Part shown: positions 31,967 to 40,666 of the stretch, piece after piece
Numbering within the stretch: position 1 is the stretch's first letter
Layout of the letters: every line of letters starts with the position of its first letter
Source: Gammaproteobacteria bacterium
GTDB lineage: Bacteria; Pseudomonadota; Gammaproteobacteria; Pseudomonadales; JAUIET01
Direction: 5' to 3'
Length of the DNA: 64,000 nucleotides
NCBI GenBank assembly: GCA_030429735.1
Contig: JAUIET010000001.1
Span: 434,001-498,000 of the forward strand
The notes under the pieces: model-generated
Told to the model about the DNA's origin: nothing
Databases searched by the model: none
The model's input: the letters and a program-made list of their open reading frames with translations, nothing else
Position numbers and translations under genes: made by a program

Positions 31967-32932
31967 TTACACCGAAAACTCATCTGCGTAACGCATGGAC
32001 ATATCTCGCGTTGCACGAATCAAGGCGTCAACAGTGCCCGGTTCCATTGCAGAGTGCCCTGCATCACGCACAATGTTAAGTGATGCATCGTGCCAAATCT
32101 TGCTCAGTTCAAACGCGTTGTCCAACGGACAAATCATATCGTAACGACCATGCACAATCGTGCCAGGTATCCCTTTCAGACGATTCGCCTCGCGCAATAT
32201 CTGATTGGGCTCAAGAAACCCGTGGTGCGAGAAAAAATGCACTTCAATACGCGCCATTGCCAGAGCAATGTGCGGCTGCGAGAAGAACTCTACCGAACTG
32301 GCGCTAGGTCGTAGCGTTGAACACCTTGCTTCCCACAAACTCCAAGCCTTGGCCGCCGCCATGCGCGCCAGCTCATTATTGCTCACAAGGCGCTTGTAAT
32401 ACGCCGCAAGCAAGTCCTCGCGTTCATCCACTGGAATAGGGGCAATGAAGTCTTCCCAGTAATCCGGGAACACCAGGCTTGCACCATGGCGATACAACCA
32501 GTCGATATCACTCTTTCGGCATAAAAAGATGCCACGCAAAATCATGCCAAGTACATGTTCGGGGTACTTCTCAGCGTACAGCAATGACAGGGTTGACCCC
32601 CAGCTGCCACCGAATAGCACCCAGCTCTTGACTTTCAACGCGCGCCGAATGGTTTCGATGTCGTCCAGCAACGACTGCGTATCATTGTTCATCAACTCCG
32701 CATGTGGCGTGGACTTACCCGCCCCGCGTTGATCAAACAGAATGATTCGGTACTTTTGCGGGTCGAAGAAACGACGATACTGAGGGGTACATCCACCACC
32801 GGGGCCGCCGTGTATAAACAACACCGGAATACCACGCGGGTTGCCGGATTCTTCCACGTAAATTTCATGCGGCGGCGACACCTTAAGGTGTTGCCGATGG
32901 TATGGCTTGATGTCAGGGTAAAGTACCAGCAT
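31967..32932 (-). CDS. pip: Proline iminopeptidase (alpha/beta hydrolase, S33)
   Basis: Releases N-terminal proline from peptides. The 321 residues show the oxyanion region HGGPGGGCTPQYRRFFDP, the nucleophile elbow GGSWGSTLSL (Ser at about 110), the catalytic Asp in HGRYDMICP and His in DAGHSA. Length and these motifs match the S33 prolyl aminopeptidases. Upstream of dtd. Confidence 0.94.
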   Translation of the reverse strand: MLVLYPDIKPYHRQHLKVSPPHEIYVEESGNPRGIPVLFIHGGPGGGCTPQYRRFFDPQKYRIILFDQRGAGKSTPHAELMNNDTQSLLDDIETIRRALKVKSWVLFGGSWGSTLSLLYAEKYPEHVLGMILRGIFLCRKSDIDWLYRHGASLVFPDYWEDFIAPIPVDEREDLLAAYYKRLVSNNELARMAAAKAWSLWEARCSTLRPSASSVEFFSQPHIALAMARIEVHFFSHHGFLEPNQILREANRLKGIPGTIVHGRYDMICPLDNAFELSKIWHDASLNIVRDAGHSAMEPGTVDALIRATRDMSMRYADEFSV

Positions 32933-33000
32933 GGGTCAACAATAAGCGAAGGACTGCTTGTTTGCTACCAGTGATCGCGCTACAAATCCCAAACAGCGAA

Positions 33001-33891
33001 TCAATCCGCTAATACTTGTAACATACGATCAGGATAATCAGTAATTATACCTGTCACGCCCAGCGTTAAGATGTGTTGCATCTGTTGCTGATCATTAATC
33101 GTCCATGGCAATACATGCATGCCCTGCGCTGCGGCGTCTTCCACTCTTGAGCGAGTGAGCAATTCAAACCCATGGCTGCTTGGCGGAATCTCCAGGGCAT
33201 AGGCCCGAGGGTGATAGAAACCAAGCAAGCCAACTGACTGGTTCAGCAAGAAGCCCACAGTTTCCGAGTAACTGGTTGCTGTTGGCGTACTGGGGCAGGC
33301 CTCACGAAAGGCACGGATTACGGAACCATGCTCCGATGCAAGCAATACACGCTGTTCTGATCCAGCGGTGACCAGCAAGGTACACACTTCCCTGGCTGTC
33401 AACACGCTGTCTTCTTTCAATTCAATATTCAATCGAAGGTCTGGAAATTCTTGCAACACCTCGGCAAGTCTGGGCGGCCTGATGCCATCTCCGCGGTACG
33501 GCGGAATACTGCCTTCAATATCCTGTTCGTTAGCTGTCCAGTAGTACGCCGCGTCCAGTTTGGCTATGTCCTCGTAGCGCATTGTGGAGACTGCCCCGCG
33601 GCCATCGGTAGTACGGTCCACTGTTTCATCGTGCATTAACACCAGTTCGCCATCAAGTGTTCGGCGTACGTCCATTTCAAGCACATCCACACCCAGTCGT
33701 TGCGCATGGCGAAACGCCATTAAAGTGTTTTCCGGGCGCAAGCCTGCTCCGCCACGGTGCGCGATCACAAGTGGGCGCTCGCGCTCAAAATACTCATGTG
33801 CTGGCAGAGCTTGTTTGCTGGTGGCCCGCAAAGTCAGAATCACCACCACCATCAAGATGACCAATAACCAGCCGCGAGTTGCTCTGTCCAT
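33001..33891 (-). CDS. Membrane-anchored glycerophosphodiester phosphodiesterase
   Basis: GDPD-family enzyme of 296 residues that should release glycerol-3-phosphate from glycerophosphodiesters. A single N-terminal helix (about 7-22) points to a periplasmic catalytic domain. Motifs HRGGAGLRPENTLMAF, EMDVRRTLDGELVLMHDETVDRTTDG and LNIELKED carry the catalytic His pair and Ca-binding Glu/Asp. Start at ATG 33891, 7 bases after the upstream RND gene stop; a longer reading from 33963 would overlap that gene and add unrelated residues. Tight spacing implies co-transcription with the exporter. Confidence 0.9.
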   Translation of the reverse strand: MDRATRGWLLVILMVVVILTLRATSKQALPAHEYFERERPLVIAHRGGAGLRPENTLMAFRHAQRLGVDVLEMDVRRTLDGELVLMHDETVDRTTDGRGAVSTMRYEDIAKLDAAYYWTANEQDIEGSIPPYRGDGIRPPRLAEVLQEFPDLRLNIELKEDSVLTAREVCTLLVTAGSEQRVLLASEHGSVIRAFREACPSTPTATSYSETVGFLLNQSVGLLGFYHPRAYALEIPPSSHGFELLTRSRVEDAAAQGMHVLPWTINDQQQMQHILTLGVTGIITDYPDRMLQVLAD

Positions 33892-33898
33892 GTTTGTG

Positions 33899-36331
33899 TT
33901 ATGCCAGCGAAGCTGCCCTGTTATCCGTATTAGTGTCTGCCAATAACTCAAATTCCGGACCAAATGCCTGAAACCGGATCAACAATACAGGTAACAAGAA
34001 TAAATCCGCCAACAGCGCCATGCAAATAGCGCTTATTAAAAGGCTGCCAAAACTCGCCATCGTTGCCATCTCGGACGCAAAGTGTGTAGAAAAAGAAGCT
34101 ACCAGAATGAGTGTGGTTATCACCAGCGCATGCCCCACGCCCCCGATAGCCTGTGTTAACGCCTGCTGGTAATTCCCGCAACGAAAGAACTCCTGTCGCA
34201 TCCTGCTGACCAAATGCACGGTATCATCAACGGCGATGCCGATCGCAATTGTGGCGATCATCATCCTGATATAGTCAAGGTTTATACCTGCATAGCCCAT
34301 ATAACCCATTGTTAGCAGAATCGGTGCGAGATTTGGAATCATCGCCAGAGCACCCACTTTCAATGAGCGAAAGATGATACACATCAGCACAAAGATCATG
34401 CTAAACACCAGCAAATAGCCTTTGGTAAAACTCGTGAATATATAGTCAGCAAGCTTTACCCAGAGCAACCCTACCCCGCTCGGTTCTACCGATAAGCCGG
34501 AGCCTTCGACGTTAAACTCACTATCCACATACTCATTCAGGGTATCGAACAATTGACGGACTTTATGAGAACCCACCATGGCCACTCGTAAATCAACAAC
34601 AGCGCGCGAGAAATCACTGGTCATGTATTTTTCAAGCTGATCACCACCCGACAGCTCATACATTAATAAATACTGCGCAATCAGATCCCGATCATCCGGC
34701 AAACGATAATACTCCGGATCATCACCATGGAAGGTTTGATTCAGGTCTTTAAGAACATCAACAATCGACAGAGACTTGTGCACTAAGGGTTGCTGGTCCG
34801 CAAATTGCTGAAAGCGCTCTAGCGCTGCCAGATTCTCCGGTGTCTTCATACCATCTTCATCAGACTCGAACACAAACACCAGACTGAGCATGCCGCCCAT
34901 GGTCTCTTCTGCGTATTCGGTATCCTGGCGAATCTGCATATGCGGCTTGAAATCAGTAACGAAATTGAAGTCAATGCGCAGCTTGCTAAGGCCGAACAGT
35001 GCTGTGAGTATCAACAGCGCCGACAGCAACACAATCAAGCCCGGTCGCCGCAAGTCAACGCTCACCACCCAATCAAGAATCCGACTCAGCCATTGTTGCT
35101 GAAGCGTCCATGGACGCGGTTTATCACTACCAAACGACAGCAGACTCAACAGCAATGTAATGGTTAGAAAAAACGTACACAGCACACCAAAAGCGCCATA
35201 CAAAGACAAATTGGAAATACCTTTCAAATCGGAAACCGCCATAGCCATAAAACCAACTGCGGTTGACAACGCAGCTAGCAGGCATGGGTTGCCAACCAAC
35301 TCCATGGTTTCCCTGAGTGCATCGCGGCGACAAAGACCTGCCGACATGGACAGCTGAAACTCAGATAATAAATGCACCGCTTGCGCAACGCCAATGGCGA
35401 TCAGCAGGTTAGGCATCATGGCAAACAGCATATCGATGTCCCAACCGACAATCGCCATAAAGGCAACCGTCATCATCATTGCTACTAACACGACAAACAA
35501 GGGGCCAAGCAGCGACAAGATACCACCGCGCAGCAATACCAGCCCCAAAATCATGATGATGATGACACTAATGCCCATTTGCGATACTGGTTCTGAAAAG
35601 GCTATTTCGTTGTACACCGTATTGAGTTCAACATCGCCAATATTGTAAAAACGGATGCCCTGGTATTCCGGTCGGCTGAGCAGATTCTCAATGGCGTGGC
35701 CGCTGACCTGCGGATACAAATTCTGCAACCCGTCACCACCGTCCGGGTCATAGCGCACCATATCAGGAGGGTCTGTGGCAGCGCGCGTCATCTCAATAAC
35801 TATCGCTGCATGCTTGCCGTCGGGAGAGACTATATTGTTCAGATAAATATCTTTGCTGAGAATCAGGTCCCGTAGCGCGAGCATACCCTCCTGATTTTCC
35901 GGAAAATCATGCAGTATTTCATGCACCTGAATATCGTCGCCGGCAGATTGCATAAACTCAGCGGAACTTAGACTGAGCACATCACTGACAAACGGTACTT
36001 CTGTTTCCAGCGCCCGGCTGAGTTGCGCAATCGTTCGCATCAGTTCAATGTCGAAAACACCGTGATCCAAGTCTGGCGCGGAATAGAGCAGGAATGCGAT
36101 CTCGTCCGAGCCAAAATCTTCGCGATAGTCGTAATAGTGCTGATAGGTCGGATCATCCGGGTCAAAGAATGCATCCAGCGATGAATCGCTGCCAACACCA
36201 CTGGCCACCCAGGCTGATGCAAGCGCAAGCAGTAAGGAGCTCACCAACACAAGCCAGCGATGATCGTGTACCCAAACGGCAAAATCGCCAAACGCATGCG
36301 ACGAACGTGCGAGATAATCTCTCGGCGCCAT
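33899..36331 (-). CDS. RND/MMPL-family predicted exporter
   Basis: Patched-like RND transporter of 810 residues with two repeats, each one helix followed by a large periplasmic domain and a five-helix bundle. The first bundle starts near GISVIIIMILGLVLLRGG and includes GIGVAQAVHLLSEF; the second contains MIATIAIGIAVDDTVHLVSRMRQEF, the GxxxDD signature of proton-coupled RND proteins. No membrane-fusion or TolC partner is adjacent. Related proteins move lipids or hydrophobic compounds; the substrate is unknown, but the GDPD gene 7 bases downstream hints at phospholipid-related cargo (inference). Confidence 0.85.
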   Translation of the reverse strand: MAPRDYLARSSHAFGDFAVWVHDHRWLVLVSSLLLALASAWVASGVGSDSSLDAFFDPDDPTYQHYYDYREDFGSDEIAFLLYSAPDLDHGVFDIELMRTIAQLSRALETEVPFVSDVLSLSSAEFMQSAGDDIQVHEILHDFPENQEGMLALRDLILSKDIYLNNIVSPDGKHAAIVIEMTRAATDPPDMVRYDPDGGDGLQNLYPQVSGHAIENLLSRPEYQGIRFYNIGDVELNTVYNEIAFSEPVSQMGISVIIIMILGLVLLRGGILSLLGPLFVVLVAMMMTVAFMAIVGWDIDMLFAMMPNLLIAIGVAQAVHLLSEFQLSMSAGLCRRDALRETMELVGNPCLLAALSTAVGFMAMAVSDLKGISNLSLYGAFGVLCTFFLTITLLLSLLSFGSDKPRPWTLQQQWLSRILDWVVSVDLRRPGLIVLLSALLILTALFGLSKLRIDFNFVTDFKPHMQIRQDTEYAEETMGGMLSLVFVFESDEDGMKTPENLAALERFQQFADQQPLVHKSLSIVDVLKDLNQTFHGDDPEYYRLPDDRDLIAQYLLMYELSGGDQLEKYMTSDFSRAVVDLRVAMVGSHKVRQLFDTLNEYVDSEFNVEGSGLSVEPSGVGLLWVKLADYIFTSFTKGYLLVFSMIFVLMCIIFRSLKVGALAMIPNLAPILLTMGYMGYAGINLDYIRMMIATIAIGIAVDDTVHLVSRMRQEFFRCGNYQQALTQAIGGVGHALVITTLILVASFSTHFASEMATMASFGSLLISAICMALLADLFLLPVLLIRFQAFGPEFELLADTNTDNRAASLA

Positions 36332-36389
36332 GATCGAATTCCTTCTTATTAGCTAAGGCAGTGTATCTGTGCGCGGTTCGAAATCAGAC

Positions 36390-36584
36390 TTACAGTGCCT
36401 TCACTTTGACTTTCCCGCAACGGGAACACTTATACCTGGTGACCAGTTTGCCTTTCTTTGAATCGAAGACCTGACCCTGCTCAATCCGCCACTTGTGATG
36501 ACCGTTACCACACAGTGTGTTGCCTTTCGCTTTTTTCGCTTGTGCGTCACTACGCTTTTTATCCAGCGAGATAATATCAGCCAT
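36390..36584 (-). CDS. Small zinc-ribbon protein
   Basis: A 64-residue basic protein with a ribbon-like set of ligands: Cys25 with His29/His30 (CGNGHH) and CSRCGK at about 53-58. Lysine-rich tail ends KVKVKAL. Similar short proteins occur in Pseudomonas relatives with no assigned role. It lies 18 bases downstream of the glycosylase gene, so the two may share a transcript. Confidence 0.7.
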   Translation of the reverse strand: MADIISLDKKRSDAQAKKAKGNTLCGNGHHKWRIEQGQVFDSKKGKLVTRYKCSRCGKVKVKAL

Positions 36585-36602
36585 TGTGCATTTCCAGGCG
36601 CA

Positions 36603-37238
36603 TCAGGCCGGCGCTCCGCGATAGTAGTGCCACAGAAAAACGCTGCCGGCTGTTCTGCGTGGTGACCAGTGTTCCACCAGTTCTCTGGCCTGCTTACCGC
36701 TGGGTTTTTCAGACAAACCCTTCAGCTGCTGCAAGGCTATTTGTAAGGCCAGGTCGTCGGCAGCGAACACATCGGGGCGCTGCAGGGAGAACATCAGATA
36801 TATCTCAGCGCTCCATGGCCCAAACCCGCGTAAACTCACGATCTGCTTGACGACCTCATCGTCGCTCATTTCAGCCAGCTCGTCAGGATTAAACTGGCCG
36901 TCCAGGATCGCTGCGGCCAGCCCCTGCGCGTACTCCACCTTTCGGCCTGACAAACCCGCACTGCGCAGCACATCAGGCTTGCAGCGGGCTACTTTTTTGG
37001 GCGTCATGTCGGGCACAGCGGTCTGAACTCTCTGCCAAATGCTGGCCGCTGCTTCGGTTGACACCTGTTGACTGACGATAATGGATAAAAAGGTCTGAAA
37101 ACCCGTATCTCGCAACCGGGGCTCGGGGTAACCAACGTCGGCAACGGCCCGCGCGACGTCTTTGTCTGATGCGGCAATGGCATCAATATGCCGAATCAGT
37201 TTCCGCTTTCGATTGCGGTAGTCGTTGCTTTGCGCCAT
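36603..37238 (-). CDS. DNA-3-methyladenine glycosylase II-like (HhH-GPD)
   Basis: Base-excision repair glycosylase of 211 residues. The helix-hairpin-helix is SLRGFGPWSAEIYLMFSL, followed by the catalytic Asp in FAADDLALQIAL. SIIVSQQVSTEAAASIW is the family's first helix signature. It lacks the N-terminal domain of E. coli AlkA and the iron-sulfur Cys of EndoIII, so it belongs to the short AlkA/MAG type acting on alkylated purines. Confidence 0.9.
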   Translation of the reverse strand: MAQSNDYRNRKRKLIRHIDAIAASDKDVARAVADVGYPEPRLRDTGFQTFLSIIVSQQVSTEAAASIWQRVQTAVPDMTPKKVARCKPDVLRSAGLSGRKVEYAQGLAAAILDGQFNPDELAEMSDDEVVKQIVSLRGFGPWSAEIYLMFSLQRPDVFAADDLALQIALQQLKGLSEKPSGKQARELVEHWSPRRTAGSVFLWHYYRGAPA

Positions 37239-37399
37239 GGGGTCCTGTTGTCACTGAACTTGAGGGGCCGTTCGTCGGTTTCGCCACCGACAAGTGAACA
37301 AAAAATACGCTGCTCGAAAATTGAACTACACTGGAAAGTAGAACCGAAATTCGACAACCACTGAGAAAACTCAATGGCAATCGTAAATTTTAACCGCTT

Positions 37400-37415
37400 T
37401 GACACCCGGGTGTCA
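37400..37415. promoter_or_regulatory. Perfect 16-bp palindrome upstream of the PAP2 gene
   Basis: TGACACCC-GGGTGTCA is a perfect gapless inverted repeat 24 bases before the PAP2 start codon, within the 200-base gap to the divergent glycosylase gene. Its first half overlaps a perfect TTGACA (37399-37404); no good -10 follows at 16-18 bases. A dimeric repressor site is the simplest reading. Confidence 0.5.
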
Positions 37416-37438
37416 TAAAGCACGGCCATAGTAGTGTT

Positions 37439-37981
37439 ATGGGATTAGCAAACACCACATTATTCAAGACCATTCACGACTGGGATGTGGATATCTTCCA
37501 GCGCTGGCAACGACGTGCCAACCGCGCCCAGATCATGCGGGTTGCGCGCAAGGTATCGCTGACGGCCGATGGCTGGCCCTATCTGCTGTTTGCGTTTGTG
37601 TATTATCTCGCCGACCCGGTGCAAGGTGCCGTATTTGCCACTGCGCTGGCCTGGGCTTTGCTGCTGGAACGCTGCTGTTACTTTGTGATGAAAAACAGCT
37701 TTCGCCGCCGGCGCCCGCCGGCCGCACTCCCACACTTCCGCAGCTTCATCGTTGCCTCTGACGAATTCAGCTTCCCATCTGGCCACACGTCCGGAGCGTT
37801 CTTGTTCGTAAGCTGTCTGGTACTGGTATTCGGCCCGATATTTATGCTTGCCTACGCATGGGCAGGCCTGGTGGCCTTGTCGCGGATCAGCCTGGGCGTC
37901 CATTTTCCCACCGATACTGCGATGGGGGCCTTGATGGGCAGCAGCATTGCCTTGGTCAGTTATTATTACTTTGTGCTCTAA
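37439..37981 (+). CDS. PAP2-family lipid phosphatase
   Basis: Membrane phosphatase of 180 residues. The three acid-phosphatase motifs are complete: KNSFRRRRP at about 81-89, FPSGHTSG (PSGH) and SRISLGVHFPTD, carrying the catalytic histidines. Membrane helices flank them (about 39-58, 66-80, 115-150, 160-178). Family members dephosphorylate phosphatidic acid, phosphatidylglycerol phosphate or undecaprenyl pyrophosphate; which applies here is not evident. Monocistronic, behind a palindromic operator-like site. Confidence 0.88.
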   Translation: MGLANTTLFKTIHDWDVDIFQRWQRRANRAQIMRVARKVSLTADGWPYLLFAFVYYLADPVQGAVFATALAWALLLERCCYFVMKNSFRRRRPPAALPHFRSFIVASDEFSFPSGHTSGAFLFVSCLVLVFGPIFMLAYAWAGLVALSRISLGVHFPTDTAMGALMGSSIALVSYYYFVL

Positions 37982-38135
37982 TTTGTACTCTAGGAAGGGC
38001 AGTCACTGAACAGCGCCTTGTTCGTGGCAAAAAAAACGTAAACAAACGCTAAACGCATGCAGACACGCGAGCTGGCCCGCTTTTCCGTTTATAATTTGAC
38101 GAACGCCAACCCGTAAACGATGCATGGAGACACGC

Positions 38136-39701
38136 GTGCTCATTCTCAAACGTTCTCTCGCAGTACTTATTGTCACTGGCCTGCTGGCTGCCTGCGGTGT
38201 TAATCCGGTCACCGGCGACCGCGAAATTCAGTGGATCTCCACAGCCCAGGAGATCGAGATTGGCAAACAAAACTATCTGCCTGCTCGCCAGGTTCAAGGT
38301 GGTGATTATGTGGTTGATAAAGATGTATCTCGCTACGTTTCAGGGGTTATGCAGCGAGTAGCAGCAGCATCAGAAAAGGTTAATGCTGACCAGAATCGCA
38401 AGCTGCCGTATGAAATAGAGGTGATTAATAACTCGGTACCCAATGCCTGGGCCATGCCCGGCGGCAAGATGGCGATTAATCGCGGTCTGCTGACCGAATT
38501 GAACAGCGAAGCGGAACTGGCCGCGGTGCTTGGCCATGAGTTGGTGCACGCCGCCGCGCGCCATGGCGCAAAAGCCCAGGAACGTGGCATGTTGATGCAA
38601 GGCGGTCTGCTCGCAACCCAGATTGCCGCGTCCGGCAATCGCTATGGCAGTTTGATTGCCGGTGGCGCTATGGTGGGTGCCCAGCTGGTGAGCACCAAGT
38701 ATGGCCGAAACGCCGAATTACAATCCGACCTGTACGGTATGCGCTACATGGTTGAGGCAGGCTACAACCCTCAGGCAGCGGTTGATTTACAACAAACGTT
38801 TGTTCGACTTTCCGAAGGTCGACAGGCAAATTGGCTGGAGGGCCTGTTTGCGTCGCACCCACCATCAACAGAACGTGTGGCCCGCAATAAGGAGACCGCC
38901 GCTGAACTCGGTGGCAGCGACCTGGAGTATGGCCGCGAAAAATACAAGCGCGCTATTGCCACGCTGATTCGCGATCAGGAAGCCTACGCTGCGCATGACG
39001 AGGCACTGAAAGCCGCCGCAAAAGACAAGGACTTCAAGACCGCAAATACGCTGGTTAACAAGGCCATTCGCCTGCAGCCCAGAGAACCCAAATTTTATGG
39101 CCTGAGAGGTGATATCGCACTTAATGAAAAGAAGTTCAAGACTGCGGTTACAAACTATGACAAAGCGATCAACCTGTACCCTGAATACTTCGCGTTTCAC
39201 CTCAACAAGGGCTATGCCAAACAGGAGCTCGGCGACAAGCGCGGCGCGAAACTGGCGTTTGAAAAGAGTAACTCGATAGTACCAACGCCCAATGCGCAGA
39301 AAGCACTCGGTGATCTGGCGCTGGCAGCGGGTGACCAAAGCACCGCATTGAAGTATTTCTCGTCGGCTGCACGATCAAACACGCCGGTTGGCCAACAGGC
39401 GCTGTCATCAATGACACGACTGGAATTGCCGCAAAATCCGGACAAATACATTAAGACCAGGCTGGCGCTGAACAACGATGGGCGCGTTGTTGTTCAGGTT
39501 CAGAACCAGTCGCCAGTAGCGGTTAAAGATGTACAAATCATTACCGCTTATTTTGACGGCGCCGGTAACCAGGTAAGCCGCACGCAGACCCTTTCAGTGC
39601 GAGGAACGCTAGCCGCTGGTGCAGGTACCACTATCACCACCAGAATTACCGATGGCAATGGCCTGCGCGCCCAGGTGAGCAAGGCAAACATAGCCGAATA
39701 G
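38136..39701 (+). CDS. M48-family metalloprotease lipoprotein with TPR repeats
   Basis: Periplasmic BepA/LoiP-type protease. A signal peptide ends in lipobox LLAAC. The zinc motif HELVHAAARH is followed by a downstream Glu in LQSDLYGMRYM, then SHPPSTERV. TPR-like repeats follow (QPREPKFYGLRGDIALNEKKF and the next units), then a beta-rich tail. Such proteins degrade misassembled outer-membrane proteins. GTG at 38136 has GGAG 6 bases upstream and is preferred; an in-frame ATG at 38124 without a ribosome site would add four residues (525 in total). Confidence 0.92.
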   Translation: MLILKRSLAVLIVTGLLAACGVNPVTGDREIQWISTAQEIEIGKQNYLPARQVQGGDYVVDKDVSRYVSGVMQRVAAASEKVNADQNRKLPYEIEVINNSVPNAWAMPGGKMAINRGLLTELNSEAELAAVLGHELVHAAARHGAKAQERGMLMQGGLLATQIAASGNRYGSLIAGGAMVGAQLVSTKYGRNAELQSDLYGMRYMVEAGYNPQAAVDLQQTFVRLSEGRQANWLEGLFASHPPSTERVARNKETAAELGGSDLEYGREKYKRAIATLIRDQEAYAAHDEALKAAAKDKDFKTANTLVNKAIRLQPREPKFYGLRGDIALNEKKFKTAVTNYDKAINLYPEYFAFHLNKGYAKQELGDKRGAKLAFEKSNSIVPTPNAQKALGDLALAAGDQSTALKYFSSAARSNTPVGQQALSSMTRLELPQNPDKYIKTRLALNNDGRVVVQVQNQSPVAVKDVQIITAYFDGAGNQVSRTQTLSVRGTLAAGAGTTITTRITDGNGLRAQVSKANIAE

Positions 39702-39729
39702 AAATTTGTAACAGACTGCCAAATTGTTA

Positions 39730-39753
39730 ACCAGTGCGCGTATGCGCACTGGT
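39730..39753 (+). terminator. Perfect 10-bp stem hairpin after the M48 gene
   Basis: ACCAGTGCGC-GTAT-GCGCACTGGT folds into a perfect stem 28 bases after the protease stop codon. Only a weak T stretch follows (CAGTTTACC), so it may be a terminator or an mRNA 3'-end stabiliser. Farther on, TTGATG (39862-39867) and CATCAA (39877-39882) form a possible operator before the ompA-like gene. Confidence 0.5.
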
Positions 39754-39914
39754 CAGTTTACCGACTGCAGCTACTCTGAAACATTCAGCTTCAATTCAGC
39801 TGTGTGAGCCTACTATTGCATTATGGACTTGGCTGTTGAAGCCCGCTGATTCATGGTGCTATTGATGATCAATTAGCATCAACACGTAACTAATACCCGC
39901 ATAGGGAGCGTACT

Positions 39915-40598
39915 ATGAAGTTTAAAGCCAGCATTGCATTGATATCCGCCATAAGCCTGGCCGGCTGTGCCACACAGCCGGGCGAAGACCGAAACAATAC
40001 GGCGATTGGCGCTGCTATTGGTGCCGTTGCCGGTGCTGTTATCGGTGGCCAAACGGACAATGACGGCAATCGTGACCGTGGTGTGATCGCTGGTGCCTTG
40101 ATTGGTGCGGCAGCAGGCGCGGGTATTGGCCATCACATGGACAAACAAGAAGATGAGTTTCGTGCAGCGCTTGAGGATGAGCAGCGTCGTTCAGAAATTG
40201 AGATCGAGCGTGTACGCGATGATCTACTGAAATTAACGTTCGAAAACGAAGTCACCTTTGATGTCGACAGCGCGGAAGTGAAGCCGCATTCCTACTCCTC
40301 ACTGGAAAAGGTCGCCCAGGTAATGACCAAGTACGGTTCAACCGCCGAGATTGTAGGCCATACCGATTCAACCGGATCTGAAAACTACAACTTGCAGCTT
40401 AGCGAGAAGCGCGCACACAGCGTTAAGAACTTCCTGGTCAGCAGTGGTGTTCCGGGCAGTATGTTGAGTTATCGCGGTCGCGGTGAGTTTGAACCGCGCG
40501 CAGCCAATGACAATGCCGCAGGTCGGCAACTGAATCGACGGGTTGAGTTGTTTGTACAGCCCAGCGATGCGACTCGTAGTAACGTAGTGGGTCGTTAA
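39915..40598 (+). CDS. OmpA-family lipoprotein with glycine-zipper domain
   Basis: Outer-membrane lipoprotein of 227 residues resembling YiaD. Signal peptide with lipobox SLAGC (Cys at about 18), a glycine-zipper segment (GAAIGAVAGAVIGG and GALIGAAAGAGIG, about 31-76), a short coiled coil, and a C-terminal OmpA domain with VTFDVDSAEVKP and the peptidoglycan-binding IVGHTDSTGSENYNLQLSEKRA ... NRRVEL. Start has GGGAG upstream. A strong terminator follows. Confidence 0.93.
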   Translation: MKFKASIALISAISLAGCATQPGEDRNNTAIGAAIGAVAGAVIGGQTDNDGNRDRGVIAGALIGAAAGAGIGHHMDKQEDEFRAALEDEQRRSEIEIERVRDDLLKLTFENEVTFDVDSAEVKPHSYSSLEKVAQVMTKYGSTAEIVGHTDSTGSENYNLQLSEKRAHSVKNFLVSSGVPGSMLSYRGRGEFEPRAANDNAAGRQLNRRVELFVQPSDATRSNVVGR

Positions 40599-40615
40599 GG
40601 CCACCAAGCCTGGAG

Positions 40616-40647
40616 AAAGCCCGCGTTATGCGGGCTTTTCTTTTTTT
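40616..40647 (+). terminator. Rho-independent terminator after the ompA-like gene
   Basis: AAAGCCCGC-GTTAT-GCGGGCTTT is a 9-bp perfect stem with a 5-base loop, running into TCTTTTTTT. It ends the ompA-like transcript 18 bases after the stop codon and separates it from the convergent sulfotransferase gene. Confidence 0.93.
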
Positions 40648-40666
40648 AAGATCTAGGGCAGCTCTC

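Noticed and set aside
32933-33000. Terminator between the proline iminopeptidase and GDPD genes
   Set aside because: The 68 bases hold no stem with a T tract; operon structure there stays undecided.
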